7,404 bases of DNA from Legionellaceae bacterium. GTDB lineage: Bacteria; Pseudomonadota; Gammaproteobacteria; Legionellales; Legionellaceae. Below the pieces are notes generated by a model that saw only the letters and a program-made list of their open reading frames with translations, had not been told where the DNA came from and ran no database searches. The stretch lies in the NCBI GenBank assembly GCA_027449525.1, contig DAIDLK010000039.1, positions 1 through 7,404 on the forward strand, written 5' to 3'. Positions within the stretch are counted from its first letter, which is position 1. Each line of letters starts with the position of its first letter. Below are positions 1 to 6,423 of the stretch, piece after piece. The position numbers were made by a program, and so were the translations under genes.

Positions 1-2126
1 ACGTTTCCTGCATCAACAAACACGGTGGTTCGGACGCTCTCACGGCTCAGCGGGTACGGTAAAATAACGCCAGCACTGCCATTTAACAGCAGATTGGCCC
101 CTATTGCTCTTCCAGTAGAATCATGTGGCCCAAGCGAATAACTATCATACCCTCGGACCTGTCCTGGTTGTGCGATACCACCCGCAAAATAATTTTCGTA
201 AAACGGCAAGCCTCTAGCATCGAACTGATTACCGAATGCCACGTTCCCCATCAGCGTTGTAATAAACCCGCGGGTTACTGGCTGATAGCCTCGCGCTTGG
301 TAAGACATTTTGTAATAAGTGAGTGAGTTTGACGTTGCTGGGAGTGCGAACAATATCCCCGCTTGCTGATTCAAACCCTTATTAGCGTAGGGCATCTGAT
401 CATATCCATTGCGATTCCAACCGGCGGTTAGACGCAGCTCATTGAAATCTCGCCCATAATCTTGTACAAAATCTTGAATTTGTTGCACCACGCCAACTTT
501 AGTAATGTTTATTCGCTGATACCCGTAACCATATTGTAGGCTACTTTGCTCACCAAGCAACATGCTATAATTGACGTCTCCACCTAGACGGTCAGAGCTG
601 TAGGCACTGACATCTAATTTTCTTGGATCAACTGTCTCATAGTAAAATGACAATCCCCGTCCAACGCCTGTGTTGGTGTAAAATGGATTGTAATAATTAA
701 ACGAGTAGTTTTGTCCCCAATAGCTGGCATTGAACGATAAACCAACCGTGCGACCTGTACCTAAAAAGTTATATTGATTAATTGCGGCAGTAAATTGTGG
801 ACCGGTAGTCCCGTAACCTGCTGAGGCTGTGGCTTCAGCAGCTGGCGACTCGGCTACGTGCACGTCTAAATCCACCTGATTGTTGGCCCCTGGTACTGGG
901 GTGGTTTTAATCGATATGTCCTTTAAATAATTCAGCAAACGCAATTGCCGCTCAGACTCTTTAATGTTGTGTAATGAAAGTAAGGCTCCCTCATCTTGAC
1001 GAACCACGTTCCGCAGCACGTAATCGCCAGTTTTTGTGTTGCCATGAAAATTGATCCGACGAACATAAACGTGACGCCCTGGATCGATTACAAACGTAAT
1101 AAATACCGTTTTGTTTTTCTCATCAATACGGGGTTCCGCATTAATTGCCGGGAAACCATAGCCCAAATCACCTAAGGCAAGACCAATCGCCGAAATACTC
1201 TCCGTAACTTGTTTACGAGAAAAGACATTCCCCGATTTTACTTGAATCAGCTGAGCGAGCTTTTGCTTGGAAAGCATGGGCTTGCCAACCACCGAAAAAC
1301 CAGAAAAATGGTACTGCGGTCCCTCTAAAAGATGGATGTTAATGAATACGTCTTTTTTATCGGGTGAGAGCAAGACCTGTGAAGAGATAATAGTAAATTT
1401 TAAATACCCTCTATCCAGATAAAATGAACGCAATGACTCCAAAGAGGCATCCAATGCAGCCTGGGAGTATTGATCTTTTTTCGTAAAATAGGTAAAGAAA
1501 GTATTAGACGATAGGGCTAGTTCAGGCATTAATTCCTCGTCAGAGAAATCATGATTTCCAATTAATTTTATTTCTTTAATGCGCGATACGCGTCCTTCAG
1601 ATATGATAATTTTTAATCCCACGCGATTTTCAGTTAGTTCAGTGACCGACGAGTCGATCCGAGCGTTGTATTTACCACGCGCATTATAGGCTTGCTTTAA
1701 TTCTTTTTCGAAACGCTCGACAGCCGCACGCTGATAAACCCGACCCTTAACAAGGCCCAATTCTTTCAAGATTTCCTTCATTTTGTCATCAGGAATTTCT
1801 TTATTACCCACCACGGTCATGGAACCAATTGTAGCTCGCTCCACTACTTGCACAATCAAGGTGTTCTCTTGGCGCTCAAGCACAACAGACTGGAAAAAAC
1901 CGGTTTCATAAAGGGCTCGAATAATACTCGCCGTAGAAGATGGCCCAACCTCCTCGCCAACTTGAACGGGTAAATAATTCAGCGCAGTACCCAGTTTGAC
2001 CCGCTGCAATCCCGTGATTTTGATATCACGCACCACAAAAGAGGAAGCCATATCAGCGTGGACGTTGCCAAGGAATAGTGACGCAAACAACAGGGCTAAA
2101 ATTAATGGGTTACTCGCTGTTTTCAT
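1..2126 (-). CDS. bamA: BamA, outer-membrane protein assembly factor (C-terminus missing at window edge)
   Basis: BamA is the Omp85-family core of the BAM complex, which folds and inserts beta-barrel proteins into the outer membrane. My minus-strand translation from the ATG at 2126-2124 is open for 708 codons to the left edge. Residues 1-24 form a signal peptide (MKTASNP, hydrophobic core, likely cleavage after VHA). Five POTRA repeats fill roughly residues 29-427; visible POTRA landmarks include FVVRDIKITGLQRV, GSMTVVGNKEIPDD and VRRINFHGNTKT. The barrel follows, with the conserved loop-6 motif VRGYDSYSLGP starting near residue 657, almost the position of VRGF in the 810-residue E. coli protein. 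The window ends in FVDAGNV, so about 80-100 residues (the last strands and the C-terminal aromatic signal) are outside. The ATG follows a GGA 8 bases upstream and lies 14 bases after the cdsA stop, so it is probably co-transcribed with cdsA. Identification is firm. Confidence 0.96.
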   Translation of the reverse strand, partial: MKTASNPLILALLFASLFLGNVHADMASSFVVRDIKITGLQRVKLGTALNYLPVQVGEEVGPSSTASIIRALYETGFFQSVVLERQENTLIVQVVERATIGSMTVVGNKEIPDDKMKEILKELGLVKGRVYQRAAVERFEKELKQAYNARGKYNARIDSSVTELTENRVGLKIIISEGRVSRIKEIKLIGNHDFSDEELMPELALSSNTFFTYFTKKDQYSQAALDASLESLRSFYLDRGYLKFTIISSQVLLSPDKKDVFINIHLLEGPQYHFSGFSVVGKPMLSKQKLAQLIQVKSGNVFSRKQVTESISAIGLALGDLGYGFPAINAEPRIDEKNKTVFITFVIDPGRHVYVRRINFHGNTKTGDYVLRNVVRQDEGALLSLHNIKESERQLRLLNYLKDISIKTTPVPGANNQVDLDVHVAESPAAEATASAGYGTTGPQFTAAINQYNFLGTGRTVGLSFNASYWGQNYSFNYYNPFYTNTGVGRGLSFYYETVDPRKLDVSAYSSDRLGGDVNYSMLLGEQSSLQYGYGYQRINITKVGVVQQIQDFVQDYGRDFNELRLTAGWNRNGYDQMPYANKGLNQQAGILFALPATSNSLTYYKMSYQARGYQPVTRGFITTLMGNVAFGNQFDARGLPFYENYFAGGIAQPGQVRGYDSYSLGPHDSTGRAIGANLLLNGSAGVILPYPLSRESVRTTVFVDAGN

Positions 2127-2140
2127 TCTATCCAGTTATC

Positions 2141-2953
2141 TCACATCCAAGGGCTTAACCAGACACCATTTAATGCTGTGTAAAACAATGGTGCCGCGAC
2201 AATCAAACTATCCAATCGATCCAATATCCCGCCATGACCAGGTAACAAGGCCCCCGTGTCTTTGATCCCACGGCGACGTTTTAACATACTAATCAACAAA
2301 TCACCCACAATTGAAACCAAACCGGTCATCAAGGCAACCAAACACCACTTCAACCATGATCTCGGCTGAAAAAACCAGCCACCACAAACAGCTGTCAATA
2401 ACACAATACTTGTACCACCCACCACGCCTTCTATGGTTTTTCCTGGACTGACCCGCGGAACAAAATAATGAGAACCATAACGCTTGCCAGTTAAATAAGC
2501 ACCAGTATCCATAGACCACACTAAAAAAAACAAGTAAATAATTAACTGTTTGCCATGATGAAGCTGATAAATCGCTCCCAGAGATGCTTGTAATGCCGGT
2601 AATACAAGCAAACCGACGACGGACACAACCAGTGGTTTAGCCCAAACAGGTTGAGAAAGAGGATACGTTAGCACGGCCAGTAGAATCAAGCTCCATAACA
2701 CAGCGCTGAGAGCAAGCCAACCTTGAAGTAGAAATGGCACCGTATCAATTGCTGCGAGCAAACCGATCAAAACAACGTAGAACAATGCCTGAAACCAATG
2801 CGTCGTTAACGGCACTAAATTTAACCATTCATATGCCATAACCGCTATGATCCCAACAGTTAACAGCACCAAACACCACGGGCTCGTATAGTGAATTATG
2901 AGCAGCACGCAGGGAATTAATAGCAGACTCGTTAGCAACCGTTGTTTAAACAT
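2141..2953 (-). CDS. cdsA: Phosphatidate cytidylyltransferase (CDP-diacylglycerol synthase)
   Basis: This 270-residue inner-membrane enzyme makes CDP-diacylglycerol from phosphatidic acid and CTP, the branch point for phosphatidylethanolamine, phosphatidylglycerol and cardiolipin. The C-terminal family signature is complete at residues 222-248: SMLKRRRGIKD followed by GHGGILDRLD. A second conserved block, WSMDTGAYLTGKRYG and then SPGKTIEGVVGG, covers about residues 146-180. Most of the rest is hydrophobic and fits about eight membrane segments. I chose the ATG at 2953-2951 (MFKQRLLTS), the usual start of the family. It overlaps the end of uppS by 8 bases (ATGTTTAA holds both start and stop), which suggests translational coupling. 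A GTG in the same frame at 3007 would add 18 residues, many of them basic and atypical, inside uppS; I consider it unlikely. Length and motifs are normal for the family. Confidence 0.96.
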   Translation of the reverse strand: MFKQRLLTSLLLIPCVLLIIHYTSPWCLVLLTVGIIAVMAYEWLNLVPLTTHWFQALFYVVLIGLLAAIDTVPFLLQGWLALSAVLWSLILLAVLTYPLSQPVWAKPLVVSVVGLLVLPALQASLGAIYQLHHGKQLIIYLFFLVWSMDTGAYLTGKRYGSHYFVPRVSPGKTIEGVVGGTSIVLLTAVCGGWFFQPRSWLKWCLVALMTGLVSIVGDLLISMLKRRRGIKDTGALLPGHGGILDRLDSLIVAAPLFYTALNGVWLSPWM

Positions 2954-3680
2954 GCTGAACCGCCGGTGCCGAATCAGACACAGTGCCGTAACGGCGCGAA
3001 CGGGCACAGTAGGAATCTAACGCCTGTTTCAATTCAGTGGCATTAAAATCGGGCCAGTAAAACGTGGAAAAGTACAGTTCGCTGTATGCTAACTGCCAAA
3101 GAAAAAAATTACTAATGCGCAACTCACCACTCGTACGTATCAACAAATCTGGATCTGGCAATGCCTGGGTTGTCAATTTTTTAGCAAACAACCATTCATC
3201 GATCGCTTCAGGCTGGAGCAATCCTGCCTGCACCTCACTTGCTAAGCGTTTTGCGGCTTGCACAATATCCCAGCGACCACCATAGTTCATCATGATATTT
3301 AGTATTAAAGAGACATTATTAGCGGTGAGCGCCTCAATAGAACACATGCCTGCTTGTAGCTCCTCAGACAATGCCGTACGCTCACCGATAAACCGCACGC
3401 TAACCGCTTGTTGGTGCAATTCATTCATGTCCTGCTCAATTGTTTGCATGAATAACTGCATCAAATAATCAACTTCATCGGCTGGGCGTAACCAGTTCTC
3501 GCTGCTAAAAGCGAACAGACTCACCATAGGAATGCGGTACCGAAGACATTCTTTAACCACCATCCGAACGGTATTGATGCCCATGCGATGTCCCTCAATT
3601 CGCGCCAAACCACGTTCGGCGGCCCATCGCCCATTACCATCCATGACAATCGCTAGATGCTGCGGTAAATTTTGATTCAC
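2946..3680 (-). CDS. uppS: Isoprenyl transferase, undecaprenyl diphosphate synthase
   Basis: This cytosolic cis-prenyltransferase extends farnesyl diphosphate with isopentenyl diphosphate to undecaprenyl diphosphate, precursor of the carrier lipid for peptidoglycan, O-antigen and related polymers. The protein has 244 residues. The catalytic block HLAIVMDGNGRWA lies at residues 8-20, with the Mg-binding aspartate at D14. It is followed by GHRMG (H31), FAFSSENWLRP (56-66), NYGGRWDIV (132-140), RTSGELRISNF (182-192) and AYSELYF with WPDF (199-212), all in family order. It starts at GTG 3680-3678; no ATG occurs upstream in this frame before a stop at 3716-3714, and GGAAG lies 6 bases before the GTG. 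The E. coli protein has a slightly longer N-terminal tail. It is the first gene of the minus-strand uppS-cdsA-bamA operon and overlaps cdsA by 8 bases. Bacteria may carry related enzymes making shorter chains; the neighbours favour the undecaprenyl enzyme. Confidence 0.95.
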   Translation of the reverse strand: MNQNLPQHLAIVMDGNGRWAAERGLARIEGHRMGINTVRMVVKECLRYRIPMVSLFAFSSENWLRPADEVDYLMQLFMQTIEQDMNELHQQAVSVRFIGERTALSEELQAGMCSIEALTANNVSLILNIMMNYGGRWDIVQAAKRLASEVQAGLLQPEAIDEWLFAKKLTTQALPDPDLLIRTSGELRISNFFLWQLAYSELYFSTFYWPDFNATELKQALDSYCARSRRYGTVSDSAPAVQHV

Positions 3681-3686
3681 CCACTT

Positions 3687-3691
3687 CTTCC
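3687..3691 (-). promoter_or_regulatory. Ribosome binding site of uppS
   Basis: On the minus strand GGAAG stands 6 bases before the GTG at 3680. It supports this non-ATG codon as the start of uppS, the only plausible initiation codon before the upstream in-frame stop. Confidence 0.6.
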
Positions 3692-3710
3692 GATAACAAA
3701 AATGGCCTAT

Positions 3711-3739
3711 AGTCTAACCTCTTTAGGTTAAAAGTTTAA
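3711..3739 (-). promoter_or_regulatory. Candidate promoter for uppS-cdsA-bamA
   Basis: On the minus strand TTAAAC (3739-3734) and TAGACT (3716-3711) are separated by 17 bases and resemble -35 and -10 boxes at 3 of 6 and 4 of 6 positions. Transcription would begin near 3704, giving a leader of about 24 bases that contains the GGAAG ribosome binding site. The -10 overlaps the plus-strand TATAGT candidate, so the two promoters could exclude each other. The match is weak and rests on spacing and location. Confidence 0.3.
3715..3730. repeat. Perfect 6-bp inverted repeat, possible operator
   Basis: TAACCT and AGGTTA form a perfect inverted repeat around the four bases CTTT. It lies between the candidate minus-strand -35 and -10, and just downstream of the candidate plus-strand -10. 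That is a suitable place for a repressor or for a small hairpin at the 5' end of the gpmI transcript. The stem is short and AT-rich with no U-tract on either side, so it is not a convincing terminator. A repeat this short can arise by chance. Confidence 0.4.
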
Positions 3740-3747
3740 GAGAAATT

Positions 3748-5295
3748 ATGTCGAACACCCCATTAGTGTTAATGATCCTGGATGGCTGGGGGTATCGTTC
3801 TGAAAAAGCCTACAATGCTATCGCTCAGGCTAACACACCCCAATGGGATAAATGGTGGTCTTCTTGCCAGCATTGCTTACTGAATGCATCTGAAATTGCT
3901 GTAGGATTGCCAGAAGGCCAAATGGGTAACTCTGAGGTAGGCCACATGCATATTGGCGCAGGGCGTCTAATTCCACAAGACCTTACGCGCATCAATCATG
4001 CCATTGAAGACCGAAGTTTTTTTCATCATCCGCTCTTACTCAAGACACTGGAGGCGCTGAAAAAAAGCAACCGAACCTTACATGTGATGGGATTGCTCTC
4101 GTCCGGTGGAGTGCACAGTCATGAGGCGCATTTATTTGCTTTCTTAGCATTATGCGCCGAGCAAAAATTCTCGAACGTGGCATTGCATCTATTTTTAGAT
4201 GGTCGTGATACGCCCCCGCAAAGTGCAGAACATAGCCTAAGGTCGCTAGAAAAACAACTCCGTAAGACAAATTGTGCCACTATTTGCTCTATCACCGGCC
4301 GTTATTATGCGCTCGATCGTGATAAACGCTGGGAGCGTCTTATGCCAGTTTACGAGTTACTGACCACAGGAAAAAGTCCTGCTTATGCTGAAACGGCTGA
4401 AGAAGCACTAGCGAGCAACTATCAACAACAAATTCACGACGAATTCATCCCCCCTACCCGTATTGGTGCCGGTTGCACCATCCAGTCGGGCGATGCCGTG
4501 TTTTGTTTTAATTTTCGTGCCGATAGAGTCCGCCAATTAACGGAAGCATTCATCAACCCTGATTTTACTGGCTTCTCTCGCGCGCACCAACCAAAATTAT
4601 CAACATTTATCAGCATGACTCACTACAGCGAGCAGCTGATCACTGAAAGTGTTTTTCCTCCTCTCAACCTCATTAACACACTGGGTGAGGTGCTGTCTCA
4701 AAATGGCTTACGTCAACTAAGGCTTGCGGAGACGGAGAAATACGCCCATGTGACGTTCTTTTTTAATGGTGGTTGGGAGTCGGCCTTTGCCAATGAAAGC
4801 CGCGTACTTATTCCTTCACCACGTGTTGCCACTTACGATTTACAACCTGAGATGAGCGCTAACGAATTAACGACAACACTTGTTAATGCCATTGAACAAA
4901 GACAATTTGATGTTATCATTTGCAATTATGCCAACGCTGATATGGTAGGGCATACGGGTAATTTTAATGCTACAGTGCGTGCCATAGAAACGTTAGATAC
5001 AGCCATGCAGCGCGTAGGTCATGCCATACAAAACGTCCAAGGCCACTTGTTGATTACCTCCGATCACGGTAATGCAGAATGTTTATTTGACCCAACGACA
5101 CAACAACCTCACACAGCTCATACTGTTAATCCGGTACCTTTTCTCTATTTCGGCCCAAGTAAACGACCGTTCCACTATAAAACAGGTTGTCTAACCGACA
5201 TTGCACCAACGATTCTCGACTTGTTGGAGTTAGCTGCTCCGCCTGAAATGACCGGTAGGAGTTTGCTAACGCCGATCAGGACTCAATCCAAGTGA
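3748..5295 (+). CDS. gpmI: 2,3-bisphosphoglycerate-independent phosphoglycerate mutase
   Basis: This cytosolic, Mn-dependent enzyme of the alkaline phosphatase superfamily interconverts 3- and 2-phosphoglycerate in glycolysis and gluconeogenesis. Its 515 residues match the family length (about 514). The metal site includes D12 in MILDGWGYR, the phosphoserine nucleophile S62 in GQMGNSEVGH, D398 and H402 in NADMVGHTGN, D439 and H440 in TSDHGNAE, and H458 in HTAHTVNPVP. The inserted phosphotransferase domain has SSGGVHSH (H124), DGRDTPP (151-157), TGRYYALDRDKRW (183-195) and FNFRADRVRQ (R257, R260). K331 lies in AETEKYAHVTFFFNGG. All expected catalytic residues are present. The ATG at 3748 gives the standard N-terminus, though its ribosome binding site is weak. 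It is the first gene of the plus-strand string; its stop TGA overlaps the GTG start of envC (GTGA). The pairing of gpmI with envC is common in gammaproteobacteria and is not a functional pathway link. Confidence 0.97.
   Translation: MSNTPLVLMILDGWGYRSEKAYNAIAQANTPQWDKWWSSCQHCLLNASEIAVGLPEGQMGNSEVGHMHIGAGRLIPQDLTRINHAIEDRSFFHHPLLLKTLEALKKSNRTLHVMGLLSSGGVHSHEAHLFAFLALCAEQKFSNVALHLFLDGRDTPPQSAEHSLRSLEKQLRKTNCATICSITGRYYALDRDKRWERLMPVYELLTTGKSPAYAETAEEALASNYQQQIHDEFIPPTRIGAGCTIQSGDAVFCFNFRADRVRQLTEAFINPDFTGFSRAHQPKLSTFISMTHYSEQLITESVFPPLNLINTLGEVLSQNGLRQLRLAETEKYAHVTFFFNGGWESAFANESRVLIPSPRVATYDLQPEMSANELTTTLVNAIEQRQFDVIICNYANADMVGHTGNFNATVRAIETLDTAMQRVGHAIQNVQGHLLITSDHGNAECLFDPTTQQPHTAHTVNPVPFLYFGPSKRPFHYKTGCLTDIAPTILDLLELAAPPEMTGRSLLTPIRTQSK
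5278..5281 (+). promoter_or_regulatory. Ribosome binding site of envC
   Basis: AGGA inside the 3' end of gpmI lies 10 bases before the GTG at 5292 and supports that start. The spacing to the ATG at 5310 would be 28 bases, too long, and I see no other good site near that ATG. Confidence 0.5.
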
Positions 5296-6401
5296 TATTC
5301 TACCCGCTCATGATGATTGGTCTACTTGGCTGGTCATTGACCACCCAAGCATTCACAACAACCACCTCCACTCATGCTAAACAACAAATTGAACGAATTG
5401 CAGAGCAAATTCAAGTTACTCGCAAAGAGCTTAATCAAAACAAAACGCTTCGAGAAACACATTACCATCAACTCGCCGAAACTGAAAAAAAAATCAGCGA
5501 AAACATTCGTCAACAACTGGACATCCGCCAGCAATCACAACAAACCCAACAAACAATACAACGCAATACCAGCGAACAACAGCACTTACGCAAACAATTA
5601 ACTCAAATGCAACGCTCACTAACCCAGCTCGTACGTATTCGCTACCAACTTTCCCCGGCAAATCCCTGGCAATGGTTGCTGAAACAAGACTCAGCAAAAA
5701 AAGTCACTCGTCATTTAGCCTATCATCATTTTCTGTTAAAGGCTAATCTAGCGCGGCTGCAAAGCATACAAAAAATCCAAACCGAATTAGCTAGGACCAC
5801 TAGCGTCCTGCAAAAAGCCCAAGCTGATCGGAACTATCTCCAGAAACAATTGATCACGCGAGAAAATAATCTACAAGTTCTAAAAGCACGGCAAGCATTA
5901 CTCCTCAGCGAAACGAATAAACAAATTGAAAACAAGCAACAATTACTTGCGGAGTATCGCCAAGACCAAGCTCGCTTGAATCGTTTGTTCAATCACTTAT
6001 CGACTACTATGGGACAAACAATCCATCACCTCAAATCACCGCAACTAAATCCAGCTTTTGTTAATCCCCTAACCAACCCTGCCACTCACAGCGAGCCTCT
6101 CAAGCAGGGGCTTATTTTCTATGCACCCGAAGGAGAACCAGTAAAAGCAGTCCTGTCAGGAAAAGTGATTTTTAGCGACTGGTTAAACGGCTACGGTTTA
6201 CTACTCATTATTGACCATGGTCACGGCTTAATGAGTCTGTACGCGCACAATCAATCACTCTTTAAATCACTCGGCGCGGATGTTCAAGGGGGGGAGTCGA
6301 TTGCGTCGGTTGGACACACCGGCGGTTTAGCAAAAAACGGTCTATACTTCGAATTAAGACGCCATGGGAAGAGTATCCCGCCCGGTGAATGGATAGCTTG
6401 A
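5292..6401 (+). CDS. envC: EnvC-like murein hydrolase activator (LytM/M23 domain, degenerate)
   Basis: EnvC proteins are exported coiled-coil proteins that activate the amidases AmiA and AmiB at the septum during cell separation. Of the 369 residues, about 1-20 form a signal peptide (cleavage after TQA). Residues about 27-235 are strongly helical and rich in Gln, Glu, Lys and Leu: the coiled coil. Residues about 254-369 are the LytM domain, with FSDWLNGYGLLLIIDHG, MSLYAHNQS and LYFELRRHGKSIPP. Zinc ligands are lost: K271 and I275 stand at the H and D of the HxxxD motif, and GLY (350-352) replaces HLH. H319 is kept. This fits an activator rather than an enzyme. The protein is about 50 residues shorter than E. 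coli EnvC (419), and the start of the LytM domain is compressed. The GTG start, overlapping the gpmI stop, gives an n-region without Lys or Arg; the frame closes upstream at TAG 5256-5258, so no standard start adds charge. ctpA follows by 22 bases. Confidence 0.9.
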   Translation: MIFYPLMMIGLLGWSLTTQAFTTTTSTHAKQQIERIAEQIQVTRKELNQNKTLRETHYHQLAETEKKISENIRQQLDIRQQSQQTQQTIQRNTSEQQHLRKQLTQMQRSLTQLVRIRYQLSPANPWQWLLKQDSAKKVTRHLAYHHFLLKANLARLQSIQKIQTELARTTSVLQKAQADRNYLQKQLITRENNLQVLKARQALLLSETNKQIENKQQLLAEYRQDQARLNRLFNHLSTTMGQTIHHLKSPQLNPAFVNPLTNPATHSEPLKQGLIFYAPEGEPVKAVLSGKVIFSDWLNGYGLLLIIDHGHGLMSLYAHNQSLFKSLGADVQGGESIASVGHTGGLAKNGLYFELRRHGKSIPPGEWIA

Positions 6402-6411
6402 TTGAGATTCG

Positions 6412-6417
6412 AAGGAG
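6412..6417 (+). promoter_or_regulatory. Ribosome binding site of ctpA
   Basis: AAGGAG is the strongest Shine-Dalgarno sequence in the window and lies 6 bases before the ATG at 6424. It fixes the start of the S41 protease and argues against a competing TTG-initiated frame at 6402. Confidence 0.8.
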
Positions 6418-6423
6418 ATAGTC

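Larger units (their letters stand above)
3681..3747. promoter_or_regulatory. Divergent intergenic region between uppS and gpmI
   Basis: These 67 bases are the longest non-coding stretch in the window. They separate two divergently transcribed gene strings, so promoters for both are expected here unless transcripts start inside the neighbouring genes. On the plus strand TATAGT (3708-3713) is a reasonable -10 element for gpmI, but no good -35 lies at 16-18 bases (TTCTTC at 3685-3690 is poor). The gpmI ribosome binding site is weak (AAGAGA, 3738-3743, 4 bases before the ATG). An inverted repeat lies at 3715-3730. The promoter calls are by eye and tentative; the divergent layout itself is certain. 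Confidence 0.55.

Noticed and set aside
123..326. Plus-strand open frame of 67 codons near the left edge
   Set aside because: It lies opposite the bamA barrel, whose minus-strand frame is continuous and full of family motifs; no ribosome binding site or recognisable protein.
1996..2265. Plus-strand open frame of 89 codons across the bamA start and cdsA end
   Set aside because: It is antisense to two clear genes and its translation shows no domain or membrane pattern.
2954..3007. Longer cdsA start at a GTG (3007-3005)
   Set aside because: The extra 18 residues lie inside the uppS 3' end and do not look like the family N-terminus; MFKQRLLTS at 2953 is typical.
3715..3730. Inverted repeat as a rho-independent terminator
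   Set aside because: The stem is only 6 bp with two G-C pairs and has no T-tract; genes diverge from this point, so no terminator is needed.
5500..5620. CAA/CAG-rich stretch in envC as a tandem DNA repeat
   Set aside because: There is no fixed repeat unit; the richness reflects Gln and Asn codons of a coiled coil.
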